This document shows positions 53,724-64,000 of a stretch of 64,000 nt of DNA, in pieces (positions within the stretch are counted from its first letter, which is position 1; every line of letters begins with the position of its first letter). The DNA is from Lepus europaeus (taxonomy: Eukaryota; Chordata; Mammalia; Lagomorpha; Leporidae), in assembly GCF_033115175.1 (NCBI RefSeq), contig NC_084844.1, positions 34,319,885 to 34,383,884 of the forward strand. The letters are read 5' to 3'. Under the pieces are notes generated by a model, which worked only from the letters and a program-made list of their open reading frames with translations, did no database searches and was not told the DNA's origin. A program made the translations under genes and the position numbers.

Positions 53724-53731
53724 TGTACATA
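53724..53731 (+). promoter_or_regulatory. YPEL2: Pumilio-type element TGTACATA in the 3' UTR
   Basis: Second perfect UGUANAUA match, 67 bases before the distal poly(A) signal, a location typical of functional Pumilio sites. Confidence 0.5.
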
Positions 53732-53797
53732 GAGATCCAGTATTAAAGTGCATTGTTCCTGTCCTACTTCCAATCTGTGTTGGTGCTCATTTGAGAA

Positions 53798-53803
53798 AAT
53801 AAA
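53798..53803 (+). terminator. YPEL2: Probable distal YPEL2 poly(A) signal
   Basis: Canonical AATAAA with cleavage expected roughly 12-25 bases downstream. It is the last canonical hexamer before SINE-bearing intergenic DNA apart from one at 53976. Confidence 0.7.
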
Positions 53804-53822
53804 GTTTTCAAATATTAACTCT

Positions 53823-55314
53823 CTGGAGAGTTGGTCAGTCTTCATTGACCCCACGTGTGTTATCCTTATTTTTCTTTAAAAAAAAGTACTGAAGTGTTTC
53901 AGGTCACCTGTCTAACCCCAGTCCCTGACCTGTCGGCCATGACCCAGAGGAGTTATTTTTCCCAAGGAAATTAATGAATAAAAAGTGGGTCTCCTGCTTA
54001 CCTGCAAATGCTTCTCCTGGCTTAGAGATCAGAAATGCACGAGTGACCTTTATCCAGTCCTGTGGGCTAAGCTCCACTCTCTTGGACCGGTCTTGCCTTT
54101 CCGGTGAACTTTGGCCTCCTCGTTGGATTTATTTCTGAGCGTATTCTCTTCCTGTAACCTGTTTGGCTTCGGTGGATGTGCCCACAGTCACTTCATTCTT
54201 GTTTGCCTTTTGTGGACAGGGTCAAGAGAACCATCTACAGGAGACACCAAGTCTCCAGCTAGCAGTCCCTGGGCCCTCACTCCTCCAAACCCTTCCTCCC
54301 CCACCATGGCTGCCCAGGAGGTCGGCCCAGATCAGAAGCACGCTGATGGTTGCTGGGTACCTGGCTTGTGCCTGACCCTGCCTGGCTAGTATTTTGTTTG
54401 CGTGACCTGGTGGGTCCTCACAAGGAGCTACTTCCTCACATCGTTCTAGGAGCTCTCGCTGCCCTGTGGGAAAACAGGGACAAATCTGTGTCTTCCTTGA
54501 GGATGAAATGGAGGTTTTGTGAGATTTCATTACAGCGACCTGTCCAACCCCAGCTGCTTCCGTGATACTGTGTTCCCAGTTTTCACCTCTCTGCTCCATT
54601 GTTAATTCCAGTGTGGCTTCCTATGCCACTGGCCCAGTCTGCCCACCTTGATGGCTAAATAAGTTTGTACTCTGAGAATGCAAATTAGAAAATCGGTATA
54701 AAGAACACAGCCAGTAATGCTACCTGAAAAGTGTTGTGTGCTCCGTAGCTGGGCATAAGCTGGGATTTTGTTTAATGCTCTGATGGATTATGTATGTAAT
54801 CCTTGGCACCTCCCATTAATAGTGGATGATGGCTAAATGCTTGATGGACATTGAATTAATGGGGATGGGTGAGAATTAACAGCTTTAAAAAATCTCTCTA
54901 AAATGTTAATATGACTAAGAGGAGAATGGAGAATTTAACATAAATGTTGCCCACATCAGGTAGAAATCAGTTTGTATCTGCATTTCTTTATTCAACAACA
55001 TTTTGGGGGACATGGTGTGATGTGCCTAATCTGATATGGAAACTACCTGCAGAGAGCAGAGAATCAGGAACCCTGGTTGTGCCTAGTGAGTTATCCATGG
55101 CTTTCCCTCTGCTGGCTGGGTCTCCAGCCATACCGGCCAAGACCCTCACCCTGGACTCTTGCAGTCAGCTGTTGTCACAGAATTGGTGCTCAGAACTGCT
55201 TTCATCCAAGCCCTGTGCTTCTCGTGTGCTAGAGCCGGGCACAGGGAGAGGTCTGGAGGTAGAGCCTGTGGGTTCAAATACTGATTTCCCTTCCTAGAAA
55301 GTTGGTCTGTGGCA
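53823..55314. other. Immediate downstream intergenic sequence
   Basis: No gene, SINE or clear exon seen. A further AATAAA lies at 53976. Confidence 0.5.
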
Positions 55315-55624
55315 GGGGCCAGTGCTGAGGGGGTAGTGGGTAAAGCCACTGCCTGAAGCGCCGACATCCCATATGGACACTGGTTCAAGACCTGGCTGCT
55401 CCGCTTCCCATCCAGCTCTCTGCTATGGCCTGGGAAAGCAGTGGAGGATGGCCCAAGTGCTTGGGCCCCTGCATCCACATGGGAGACCCCGAAGAAAGTC
55501 CTGGCTCCTGGCTTTGGGTTGGCACAGCTCCAGCCGTTGCAGCCATCTAAGAGTGAACCAAAGCATGGAAGACCTCTGCCTCTGCCTCTCTCTTTCAAAT
55601 AAATAAATCTTTTATTTTGTTAAA
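55315..55624 (+). mobile_element. C-repeat SINE, sense
   Basis: GGGGCCAGTGCTGAGGGGGTAG head to CAAATAAATAAATC tail. Imperfect duplication GTTGGTCTGTGG / GATGGTCTGCGG. Confidence 0.9.
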
Positions 55625-55759
55625 AGATGGTCTGCGGGAAAGACAGCCCAGTGCACATGGTGAGGAGTCAGTAAAACGACTCCCCATTGCAGACCACCCA
55701 AGCCAGCCTGAACTGGGAAGTGGGGTGAAGAAGTGTGGCGTTTGCTCTTCTTGAACTTT

Positions 55760-55885
55760 ACCTCATTGTCACAATAATCCCTCATTTTACAGAGGAGAAC
55801 ACTGAGACTTAGAGATATAAATAAGCCTATGGAAGAGCTGGGGTTTCAACTCTTGTTCTGACTCTGAACCCCACTCCCCAGATTG
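55760..55885 (+). mobile_element. MIR fragment
   Basis: CCTCATTTTACAGAGGAGAAC followed by CTGAGACTTAGAG and AGAGCTGGGGTTTCAAC. Confidence 0.65.
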
Positions 55886-56427
55886 GGGGCCCCAGTCTGC
55901 CATCAACATCTACAGAATGGAAACCTTTTTGACAAATGTGAAAACACACCCACAGTGTCATGGCTACTTTATTTTCTCACATTTTAATTTTTTTTTCTCC
56001 AACAAAAAAATCCTAGCTTTTAAGGATCTGGAGGCAAAGAGCTTAGGACCAAGGGAGGGTTGAATTGTATTATGTCTTTATTTTACAGAATTTCAAGTCC
56101 ATTGATTGTAGAACTATGATTTTTTATGTATTTTTAAGATTTATTTATTTGAAAGGCAGAGTTGGGGGGTGGAGAGAGAGAGAGAGGTCTTCCATCCGCT
56201 GGTTCACTCCCTAACTGGCCACAATGGCTAGGGCTGGGCCAGGCGGAAGCCAGGAGCTTCTTCCGGATCTCCCATGTAGGTACAGGAGGTCAGGCCCAAG
56301 TACTAGGGCCATCCTCTGCTGCTCTCCCAGGCACATAAAGAGGGAGCTGGATAGGAAGTGGAGCAGCCAGAGCAAACCGGTGCCCACATGGGATGTGGTG
56401 CTGCAGGCAGCAGCCCAACCTGCTGTG

Positions 56428-56738
56428 TGTTGCTGTGAATTCGTTTCTGAGAGGAGGAGCATGGTGGGGGCAAGAGGCGTGGCCACACAGACCCTGGGAG
56501 TCCGGTGAAAGCAGGCCTGAGGCAAGCAGCCTGCAAACTCGTTTATTTCAGTTGCTACAGCAGCTTATATAGCCAAGGCAGCCAGTCCAATCAAGGGGCA
56601 GTCTATGCCCTAACCAATCACACCCTGTTGCCAGGCAGTTTCTGAAGCCATCCAATCACAGCCCGTTGCCAGGCAGTTTCTGTTGCCAGTGGCCATCTTG
56701 GCACGGCCTTCTCATTCCACCACAGCTGTTCTACAGCA
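56428..56738 (-). mobile_element. Solo LTR of an endogenous retrovirus-like element
   Basis: About 311 bp bounded by TG...CA-type ends. Read on the minus strand it has two 31-bp U3 direct repeats holding ATTGG (CCAAT) boxes, a TATATAAG box (56564-56571) and an AATAAA signal (56542-56547) in the order expected of an LTR. No internal retroviral coding sequence is present. It lies inside a SINE head, so it postdates that SINE. A clear 4-6 bp target duplication is not resolvable. Confidence 0.75.
56614..56682 (-). repeat. U3 direct repeats in the solo LTR
   Basis: Units at 56614-56644 and 56652-56682 are 31 bp each with two mismatches and start CCAATCACA on the + strand. Retroviral enhancers are often duplicated like this. 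Confidence 0.85.
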
Positions 56739-56756
56739 CTGGCCCCTATATATTAA

Positions 56757-57345
56757 GATTAATTTATTTGAAAGAGTAACAGAGTGCACTTATTTTAAGA
56801 CTTATTTTATTTATTTGAAAGACAGATTTACAAAGAGAGGTAGAGCCAGAGAGAGAGAGGTCTTTCATCCACTGGTTCATTCCCCAAATGACAACAATAG
56901 CCAGACCTGAGCTGATCCAAAGCCAGGAGCCAGGAGCTTCTTCAGGATCTCCCACATGGGTGCAGGGGCTCAAGGACTTGGGCCATTGCAGAGAGCTAGA
57001 TCAGAAGTGGAGCAGCAGGGACCCAAACCTGTGCCCATATTGGATGCCAGTGCTGTAGTCCAGGGCTTTAACCCGCTGCACCACAGCACCAGCAAGAGTG
57101 CATTCTATCCACTGATTGGCTCCACAAATGCCCACAATAGTCAGGCTGGTCCAGGCAAAAACCGAGGAGCCAGAAACTCCATCTGGGTCCCCCAAGTATG
57201 TAGCAAGGAACCTAAGTTCTTGGTTGTCATGTGCTACTTTGTAGGTACATTAGCAGGAAGGTGGGACTGAACAGGTGTTCTGACATGGGTGCAGGCATCC
57301 CAAGAGACAGCTTAAGCTGCCCCACCTCAACACCAAACCCAGATA
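56757..57345 (-). mobile_element. Old C-repeat SINE split by a younger one
   Basis: Pieces at 56757-56791 and 57095-57345 are continuous once the inserted SINE is removed. The joint is AGAGTGCACTT / AGAGTGCATTC. Confidence 0.82.
56792..57094 (-). mobile_element. C-repeat SINE nested in a SINE
   Basis: Duplication of 11 bp with two mismatches at 56781-56791 and 57095-57105. Complete antisense body ending CCACAGCACCAGC. Confidence 0.9.
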
Positions 57346-57675
57346 TTATGTTTCTTTTGAGGGGGACAAAAAGTATTGCTTTCAATTGTTCATAATGATT
57401 TAAAAAGATACATATCCAAAATTCTTCCATGTGGGAGTGACTAAGGTGACCTGATGCCAGATGACACCTCCCTGGGGCCCTCGAGGGCTAACCCTGCAGA
57501 TCAGCTTGGAACAGGGCCAGGATTACAAGCTGATAGTGTGTGAAGGCCTCGTTCCCAAGGGATGTGGATCATTTTAGTGAGAGTAGCCAGAAAAGTAGAA
57601 GTGTCCAAGGCATCAGCAAATTCTTCAAACACTATGACACAATTAGTGATATCTACTTTGAGTTCAAGTAATATT
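57346..57675. other. Intergenic, no feature seen
   Basis: Short unique stretch between two SINEs. Confidence 0.5.
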
Positions 57676-58020
57676 GGAGTGTGCATTGTGGTACAGTGGG
57701 TTAAGCCACTGCTTGGGACACCTGCATCATCCCATATGGAGTGTTGATTTCAGTTCTGTCTGCTCAGCTTCTTATCCAGTTTCCTGCTAATCATCCTGGG
57801 AGGCAACAGGTGATAGCTCAACTACTTGGGTCCCTGCCACCCATGAGGGAGATCCAGATTGAGTTCCAGGCTCCTGGCTTTGGCCCGGGCCAGCCATGAA
57901 TGCTGCAGACATTTGGAGATTGAGCCAGTGTATGGAAGATCCTCTCCCTCTCCCCTTCCGCCTCTCCCTCCCCCCCCCTTTCTCTGTTCTGCTTTTCCAA
58001 TAAAAGTAAGTATTTAAAAT
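57676..58020 (+). mobile_element. C-repeat SINE, sense, diverged
   Basis: GAGTGTGCATTGTGGTACAG head, CCCATATGG, CT-rich tract with a C9 run, CCAATAAAAGTAAG tail. Confidence 0.83.
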
Positions 58021-58049
58021 AATGATCTATCCCAAGCTTATGAACTCAG

Positions 58050-58230
58050 AATTTAGCAGAGGCAAGTGGAAAGAACGCTGGCTTTGGAGTCGACAGATGG
58101 AGACTTGAAGCCTGACTGCACGCTTATATGATCGTTACTTTGAGAAAGTCGCCGCAATGATTAGGGCTAGTTTTTATTGTGTGAAAGTCGAGGATAACCA
58201 GCCTCAGCATAAGCTATCATGAGGTCAGAT
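58050..58230 (-). mobile_element. MIR fragment
   Basis: GAACGCTGGCTTTGGAGTCGACAG is the classic antisense MIR start (TGGCTTTGGAGTCAGA). Confidence 0.65.
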
Positions 58231-58539
58231 AAATTAATAGCCATCAAGGGCCCAGCACAAATAAGCCTTGCAAGAGTCACTTGTCTTTCTGCTGAATGAT
58301 TGGAATCCACTGTGATGCGCATTGCTGGCATAGGGTATTTATCCCTCTAACCGTTCTACAAAAGCAGCTGACAGCAGAGAGGTTATGGTAGTGTGAGTAG
58401 CATCACTAGGACTTGGACCGAGAACACCTAGGCAATCAGCGTGGTGGTCCCTGCGCCATGCTCCTGGCTGTTACTTCTGGAGGACAGTGTGTGGATTAGG
58501 GAAAGAAGAGAGGGAAGGCCTCAGCTACAGAAACCACCT

Positions 58540-58863
58540 TTTTATTTTTTTAAAAGATCTATCTATCTATCTATCTATCTGGAAGGCAGAGGCAGAGAGA
58601 GAGGTCCTCCATCTGCTGGTTTACTCCCCAGATGGCTGCAACAGCCAGAGCTGTGCTGATCCAAAACCAGGAGCCTGGAGCTTCCTCAGGGTCTCCCACG
58701 TGGGTGCAGGGGCCCAAGGACTTGGGCCATCTTCTGCTTTTCCAGGTCATAGCAGAGAGCTGGATCAGAAGTGGAACAGCCGGGACTAGATCTGGTGCCC
58801 ATATGGGATGCCAGCACTGCAGGCAGCGGCTTTACCTGCTACACCACAGTGCCAGCCCCTCCG
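58540..58863 (-). mobile_element. C-repeat SINE with (ATCT)n tail
   Basis: 9-bp perfect duplication GAAACCACC at 58530-58538 and 58864-58872. The tail has become an (ATCT)n microsatellite at 58558-58580. Confidence 0.92.
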
Positions 58864-59849
58864 GAAACCACCCTTGAATTCAGTGGTGAGCGCCTTACGT
58901 AGCCTTCAGTAGAGCAAGATCTGCTCATTATCCCTGCAGTCTGGGCTGGTGCGGGCAGCGTGCTGGTGAGGAGGAGGCAGGATGCCGTGGAAACGCTCGC
59001 CTCCCAGCCTCCCCTGGACTGCCTGTTGCAAATGCTGGTCCCTTTCTTCAGAGCAAGTCCAGGCAAACCAAGCAACCAAGCCGTCGAATCGGGGATGCTT
59101 AATTTATGGCTTTAATAATGGAACCTCTTGGGAAAATTTTGGTTTCCCATTCCCAGAAGCAAAAGTGCTTCCACAGAACGTTCTTCGAATTTATTACCGT
59201 TTATACTTCTTTCTGACCACATTCTTTGAGCCACCTTCATCAAATGTAAAAGGTCCCTTTACCAAAATAGAACAAGCTATCATTCATTTGGCCAGCGTGC
59301 TCTGCAAGAATTGAGAATGTGGGTTGATAATGTCTGTGGGGACGTGGACCCGAACTGCTACTAGCCCAGCAGAAGCTAGGTTTTGCCTTGTCCAGTCCCC
59401 GCTCCCTTATCACCGTGGTGCATGGCAGTCAGCACCCATACCTCCTGAAGGCACTCAGGTTTGAAGTCGTTTCCATGGTGATGAGACAGCCATCACCACC
59501 ACCACCCCCCACCCGCCAAGGCTCAAGATTTCATTTCATTTTAGATCTCAATGATATCATAAAAGAATTGGTTTATTGGCAAGAATGCAGCCATCTGAGA
59601 GAGGAGGATGTAGGGAAGACAGAGCCACTGATCTTCCAGGGTCCCTGCTACAGGAACTCCCTCCCCCCAGGAGTTTCCATTTAAGTAGCTGGGGTAGACC
59701 TGTTGTTGGGTCCAGGGCATCAGATACTTCCTCTTGCCTTGGGGAGACAGGGCTGTAGCCCTGGGGAGCTTGCCTGGGGCAATCTGAACCCAGCCTGAGA
59801 ATGCCTGTGGGGAGCCTTCATGCCTCTGAGGGTGGGAGACCCTCAGTGG
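58864..59849. other. Intergenic, no gene seen
   Basis: The 110-codon frame at 58982-59314 begins within unique DNA and is not recognised. A CCACCACC-rich run lies near 59490-59515. Confidence 0.45.
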
Positions 59850-59976
59850 TGGTATAGGTACATGGGTGCTGGGGTCAGACCGCCATGTTCTGTCACTTGT
59901 GAGTTGTGTGACCTTGGATAGGTCGGTCGTCCCGAGGCTCAGTTTGTCTCCTCTGAAGAACGGGTTGGTGGGGTGG

Positions 59977-60242
59977 GTGTTTGGTGCAGTGGTTACGCTG
60001 CCCTTTGGGATCCCATGTCTTAGTGACTGGGTTCAAGCCCCTGGGTTCCAGTCCCAGCTCAACTCCTGATCCAAGATTTGCATTGCCCTGGGAAGCAACA
60101 GTGATGGCTCAAGTAGTTGGGTCCCTGCCACCACATGGGAGACCCAGATTGAGTTTCTGGTCCTGGTTTTGGCCTGGCTCAGCCTCGTTATTGTGGCCAT
60201 TTTGGAAGATCTCTGGCTTTCAAATAAATTTAAAAAGTGTTT
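59977..60242 (+). mobile_element. C-repeat SINE, sense, diverged
   Basis: GGGTGTTTGGTGCAGTGGTTAC head to GGCTTTCAAATAAATTTAAA tail. Inserted first into the MIR. Confidence 0.83.
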
Positions 60243-60259
60243 AAAATGGGTTGTTGAGG

Positions 60260-60517
60260 GGGCCGGTGCCATGGCTCACTTGATTAATCCTCTGCCTGCA
60301 GCACCAGCATCCCATATGGGCGCCAGGTTCTAGTCCCAGTTGCTCCTCTTCCAGTCCAGCTCTCTGCTGTGGCCCGGGAAGGCAGTGGAGGATGGCCCAG
60401 ATGCTTGGGCCCCTGCACCCACATCAGAGACCAGTAGGAAGCACCTGGCTCCTGGCTTCAGATTGGTGCAGCGCCGGCCATAGCAGCCATTTGGCGGATG
60501 AACCAACGGAAGGAAGA

Positions 60518-60549
<32 letters not shown>

Positions 60550-60593
60550 ACTGTCTATAACTCTACCTGTCAAATAAATAAAAATAAATAAAT
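60260..60593 (+). mobile_element. CSINE2-type SINE, sense
   Basis: GGCCGGTGCCATGGCTCAC head. Duplication AAAATGGGTTGTTG / AAAATGGGTTATTG at 60243-60256 and 60594-60607 (one mismatch), placed in the tail of the preceding SINE. Confidence 0.93.
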
Positions 60594-60680
60594 AAAATGG
60601 GTTATTGTGAGGACTAAGTGAGAAAATGCACAGGAAGTGTCCAGAGAGAGCCTGACACTGTGGAACTAAAGAAGTGTTCA

Positions 60681-61957
60681 TTGTGGTTTCTCTGGCAGTG
60701 GTCAGTGGTCAGGGCAAGGGTGTGTATTGTTCAAAATGGAAAAACGCATGTGAAACATGGAACAAGTGAGGAGGATTCTTAATATAATGATGATAACTAT
60801 CTCTCTTTCGCCCAGTGCACTTTCTACACATGTTCATTATATTTTTTTCACAGGGAACTTGGCAGATGCTAACTATCCCCCAAGATACTCACTTTCTTTC
60901 AACAAGTGTTGAAAAAAGTTGAGGGAGGCATTAGGCTAGTGATGAACAGACAGAGTGTCTACCCCAGGGGGCTTTCTCAGTCCCCCTGAGAATGCTGGTT
61001 TAACAAAGGGGAGTGGGTCATTGCTTCATGAAGAAAAGGTCAGAGTGCCTCGGCAGTTACTCTTCAAACTAGAAGGTGCAATTCTGGAAAGGCTGTTGTG
61101 GTTCCTCTTCTGTGGGGTCCCTGCAGCTCTTGACCCAGGCCTCTGAGCTGACCCTGACCCTGTTGCGTTGCCTGTCTCCCACTCTGGGATTTCCTCAAGG
61201 GCAGGGACCCAGACTCTTTATGCCTGTTCAGACTAACCACAGCTCAAGGAGTTTGATGGATGAATAACCAAGTGGATGGTCATCTGTCAAAAGAATTATT
61301 CCTGTTAACCCCAACCCACAAGGAAGCCAATAGTTGAACTTGTGTGGGGGAGAGAAAAGAGGACGTTGGCTTTCATCTACACTCCTCTGGAAACAATAAG
61401 ATAAATGAGTGACGGGATAAACAGAGGGTGGGACAGGCAACTGAAGCAGTTGTGTGGTTTATATCTCCAAGCAGGAGTGAAAGACCTCAAGTGGTTCCAT
61501 GCAGTCCAACCGAGGTACAAGTGGCGGAGAGTGTGAGTGGCTGGCAGTCACACACAAGGCAGCAGAGACAGACTTCTCAGCATGAGGTATGTTGCACAGA
61601 GAGCAAAGTGTGGAGGGCACAGACATGACTCACTTCAGCCAGCTGTCAGAGGGTGATGTGCTGCCTGTTGCCCAAGGGAGGTCTTCAGCAGAATGGCTTG
61701 GATGCAGGCAATGTCGGTCACCTGGGCAGTCGGTAGTCATGTTCTCTGATGGGGTCCATCCATGTTCAACCTCTTCATCTCCAGGCCCCACTAGTCTCAT
61801 CATTTCCTCTTCCTTGATCTCCCCTAGGCTTTTGGTCTAGTGAATCCCTGTCAAGTGAGGGTTGGAGGTGGGGGAAATATTGATTTGATTTATGGCATTT
61901 TCTCCTAAATACTTTGTCTCACCTATAGTCCTAAATTCTTAGTTTTCATGGCCTAGA
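60681..61957. other. Intergenic, no gene seen
   Basis: Unique-looking sequence without recognised repeat or coding segment. Confidence 0.5.
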
Positions 61958-62284
61958 ATTTTTTTTTTTTTCGACAGAGTGGACAGTGAGAGAGAGAGAG
62001 AGAAAGGTCTTCCTTTTGCCGTTGGTTCACCCTCCAATGGCCGCTGTGGTTGGCGCGCTGCGACCGGCGCACCGTGCTGATCTGAAGGCAGGAGCCAGGT
62101 GCTTCTCCTGGTCTCCCTTGTGGGTGCAGGACCCAAGGACTTGGGCCATCCTCCCGGGCCATAGCAGAGAGCTGGCCTGGAAGAGGGGCAACCGGGACAG
62201 AATGCGGCGCCCTGAACGGGACTAGAACCTGGTGTGCTGGCGCCGCAAGGCGGAGGATTAGCTTATTGAGCCACGGCACCGGCC
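61958..62284 (-). mobile_element. CSINE2-type SINE
   Basis: 11-bp perfect duplication CATGGCCTAGA at 61947-61957 and 62285-62295. The stretch before CCGGGCCATAG is shortened by about 14 bases. Confidence 0.94.
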
Positions 62285-62349
62285 CATGGCCTAGATTTTT
62301 GAAACTGAAGATCCAAGGGGATATGGATATTTTTTCAAGCCAGATGTAA

Positions 62350-63000
62350 TTTAAAAATTGCAAAATGTACCCATTATTAAAAGGTGTACAGTTCTGTGAG
62401 TTTTGACGAACGTAGGCAGTTCTGTGACCATCACTACAGTCAAGACATAAGCTATCTCCATCACCTCTAAAGTTACCCTATGTCCCTGTTGTAATCAGTT
62501 TTCTATCATCCCTAGCCCCTGACAACCCTATTTTCTGTTCCTACAATTTTTCCCAGAGTGTTGTACACTCTGTAGCCTTTTGAATCTTGTTTCTTTCACT
62601 TTGCATAATGCTTTAGAGGTTCACCCATGTTGTTGTATGGATCAATAGATTGTTCAGTTTTGTTGCTGATTGTATTCCATTGAATGGATATATCAGCTGG
62701 TGTTCACCAGCTGATAGACATTTGTGTTGTTTCCAGTTTCTGATTATTCTGTGAACAGATTTTTGTGTATTTGTATGGTATTTATTTTTTCAGTTTTATT
62801 GTATAAATTTCTAGGAGTGGTATTGCTGGGTCATATAGTAAGTAGAAGTGTAAGTTACAAGGAAGAACAACAAGCTATTTTTGCAAATGATGGTGCCATT
62901 TTACTCTCCCAACAACAGTAGACGAGAGTTCCACTTGCTCCATGTGTTTGTCAGCACTTGGGATTGCCCATTTATGTATTTATTTTTCAATTTAATGACT
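62350..63000 (-). mobile_element. L1 fragment, antisense
   Basis: About 650 bp of old L1 tail complement: GTACAGTTCTGTGAGTTTTG, CATAATGCTTTAGAGG, TTGTATTCCATTGAATGG, AGTGGTATTGCTGGGTCATA, GAGAGTTCCACTTGCTCC. No intact ORF. Confidence 0.85.
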
Positions 63001-64000
63001 CTCACAGATATCTGTCTATCTACTTTCTTTCTTCTGATTTATGCCACATCCCTCCCTTGGAATAATGTACAGAAAATCCTCTCTGACCAAATGAGACAAA
63101 TGCCAAGAGGAAATTTAAGGATGATTTTCCATAATAGTTCAAGCATATTTTTTGCTTCACAAGAAAACACAAAGATGAGAGTAGACAAAGAAGTGAGATA
63201 GAAGGTATTGGTAAGAAGGACCCAGGCATGGGAACTCATAACTTTTCCAACATGGTTCCTTTTTGTCAGTTGTCTAGATCGGAGACACACCTGTTGACAA
63301 AGTTTTTCTGGTTAATTGGTTGGAAAAAATCTGCTTCTGCTTTCAGTGATTGTAAAATCAACCTCTTTTTGTTCAGCTCTGTTGTCCAACCTGGTCTCCT
63401 TTAAACAGATGTTACTGAGATAGCCACGTGTGAGAAAAAGATGCCCAGAGAATTGCCTTTTAAAAGAAAGACCTTGCCCACTGCCGAGCTGGGAGGAGAG
63501 GGAAAGAGAAAAAAAAAAAAAAAAGCGGAGGCCCTTACCCAAATCTGTGGAAACTCCAGTCTGAATGCATGCAGACTGGGCTCTCAGTTCCTTACTGAGC
63601 TGCCTGCCCAGTCAGTCAGCGTACTCTCTTCATTAAACTTTGCTTCAATATTCAAGAAAGACAAAAGACCTTGTCCTTGACCCAAAATTTTGTTATTTCT
63701 TACTTGCTCTAGGAAGTCATTTGACGTGAAGAATCTTTGAATCCTTCTGAGGAGTGATCTTGTTCTTTCTTGTCATTCCTCATTCACTTGATTGGCATGC
63801 ACATTGGCAGGACAATCTTGGAACTTATAAGCCGGGCCATTCAGCCCGTGGCTCCGGTGAGACCACTAGGATCTCTAACACAGGCTGCTTAACTCAGCAT
63901 CCAGAAAACTCACATCTGAAATGAGATCAAACCCCCCTCCTTCTGCATGAGAATTGTAGGCATTTCTTCCATTTGTGTGTGGAGCACTCAGGCTGGGCAC
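63001..64000. other. Intergenic, no gene seen
   Basis: A/T-rich; a poly-A run lies at 63510-63524. No recognised element to the window end. Confidence 0.45.

Larger units (their letters stand above)
49294..53822 (+). other. YPEL2: YPEL2 3' UTR
   Basis: About 4.5 kb between the stop and the last well-placed AATAAA (53798-53803), with no CSINE inside. AATAAA also occurs at 51421, 52801 and 53201, so shorter isoforms are possible. Visible contents are an (AT)n run, a (GT)n run, U-rich stretches near 52440-52515 and two Pumilio-type octamers. The end is inferred from the hexamer plus the GT-rich sequence after it; a long 3' UTR fits what I recall of mammalian YPEL2. Confidence 0.75.
56128..56750 (-). 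mobile_element. C-repeat SINE interrupted by an LTR
   Basis: Antisense body 56128-56427. The last bases of its head (CAGCACTGGCCCC) appear only after the inserted LTR, at about 56734-56746. Confidence 0.82.
59850..60680 (-). mobile_element. MIR split by two tandem sense SINEs
   Basis: Antisense MIR words GTGACCTTGGATAGGTC and CTCAGTTTGTCTCCTCTG precede the insertions. GGGTTATTGTGAGGAC and GTGAGAAAATGCAC resume after them. Confidence 0.75.

Noticed and set aside
54111..54389. Downstream open frame as a neighbouring gene exon
   Set aside because: No domain, no flanking splice consistency, and it sits in unannotated intergenic-type DNA.
62350..63201. Open frames in the antisense L1 region as a gene
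   Set aside because: The DNA is the complement of an old L1 tail, and the frames have no reverse transcriptase motif.

Overview
This window is vertebrate nuclear DNA. It comes from a lagomorph, most likely rabbit (Oryctolagus) or a close relative. The clue is dozens of copies of the tRNA-derived lagomorph SINE family (C repeat/CSINE). These have a GGCCGGCGC-type head, Pol III A/B boxes, a CT-rich tail and an AAATAAATAAA end, and many are bounded by intact target-site duplications (TSDs). Older mammalian MIR, L2-like and L1 fragments and a fossil MITE-like DNA transposon lie beneath them. There is no bacterial or organellar sequence and no CRISPR array.

The only gene I can support is YPEL2 (yippee-like 2) on the + strand. 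Its 119 codons are split over four exons: 13299-13415, 45583-45626, 46973-47081 and 49204-49293. Splice phases are consistent and the two zinc-binding CxxC pairs are intact. The first coding exon also carries 5' UTR and has an upstream acceptor (13051, or alternatively 13101). Bases 1-13051 are therefore read as intron 1, with the promoter and exon 1 outside the window. Introns are about 32.2 kb, 1.3 kb and 2.1 kb. A 4.5-kb 3' UTR follows the stop and most likely ends just after the AATAAA at 53798. It holds an (AT)n and a (GT)n microsatellite, several earlier AATAAA hexamers and two perfect Pumilio-type elements.

Layout: 1-13.0 kb is intron 1, SINE-rich, with a MITE-like fossil ending about 50 bp before the exon. 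13.05-13.4 kb is the first coding exon. 13.4-45.6 kb is the long intron, with nested SINEs and SINE-poor blocks (for example 26.1-31.6 kb) that could hold regulatory DNA. 45.6-53.8 kb holds the remaining exons and the 3' UTR. 53.8-64 kb is downstream intergenic DNA with SINEs, a solo LTR inserted into a SINE, and an antisense L1 fragment.

The strongest large-scale pattern is SINE orientation. By hand count, introns 2-4 carry about 21 antisense SINEs to 1 sense SINE, while downstream of the poly(A) site the ratio is close to even. I found no convincing undescribed coding system. The notable observations concern repeat architecture, possible translational and post-transcriptional control of YPEL2, and candidate noncoding regulatory motifs.
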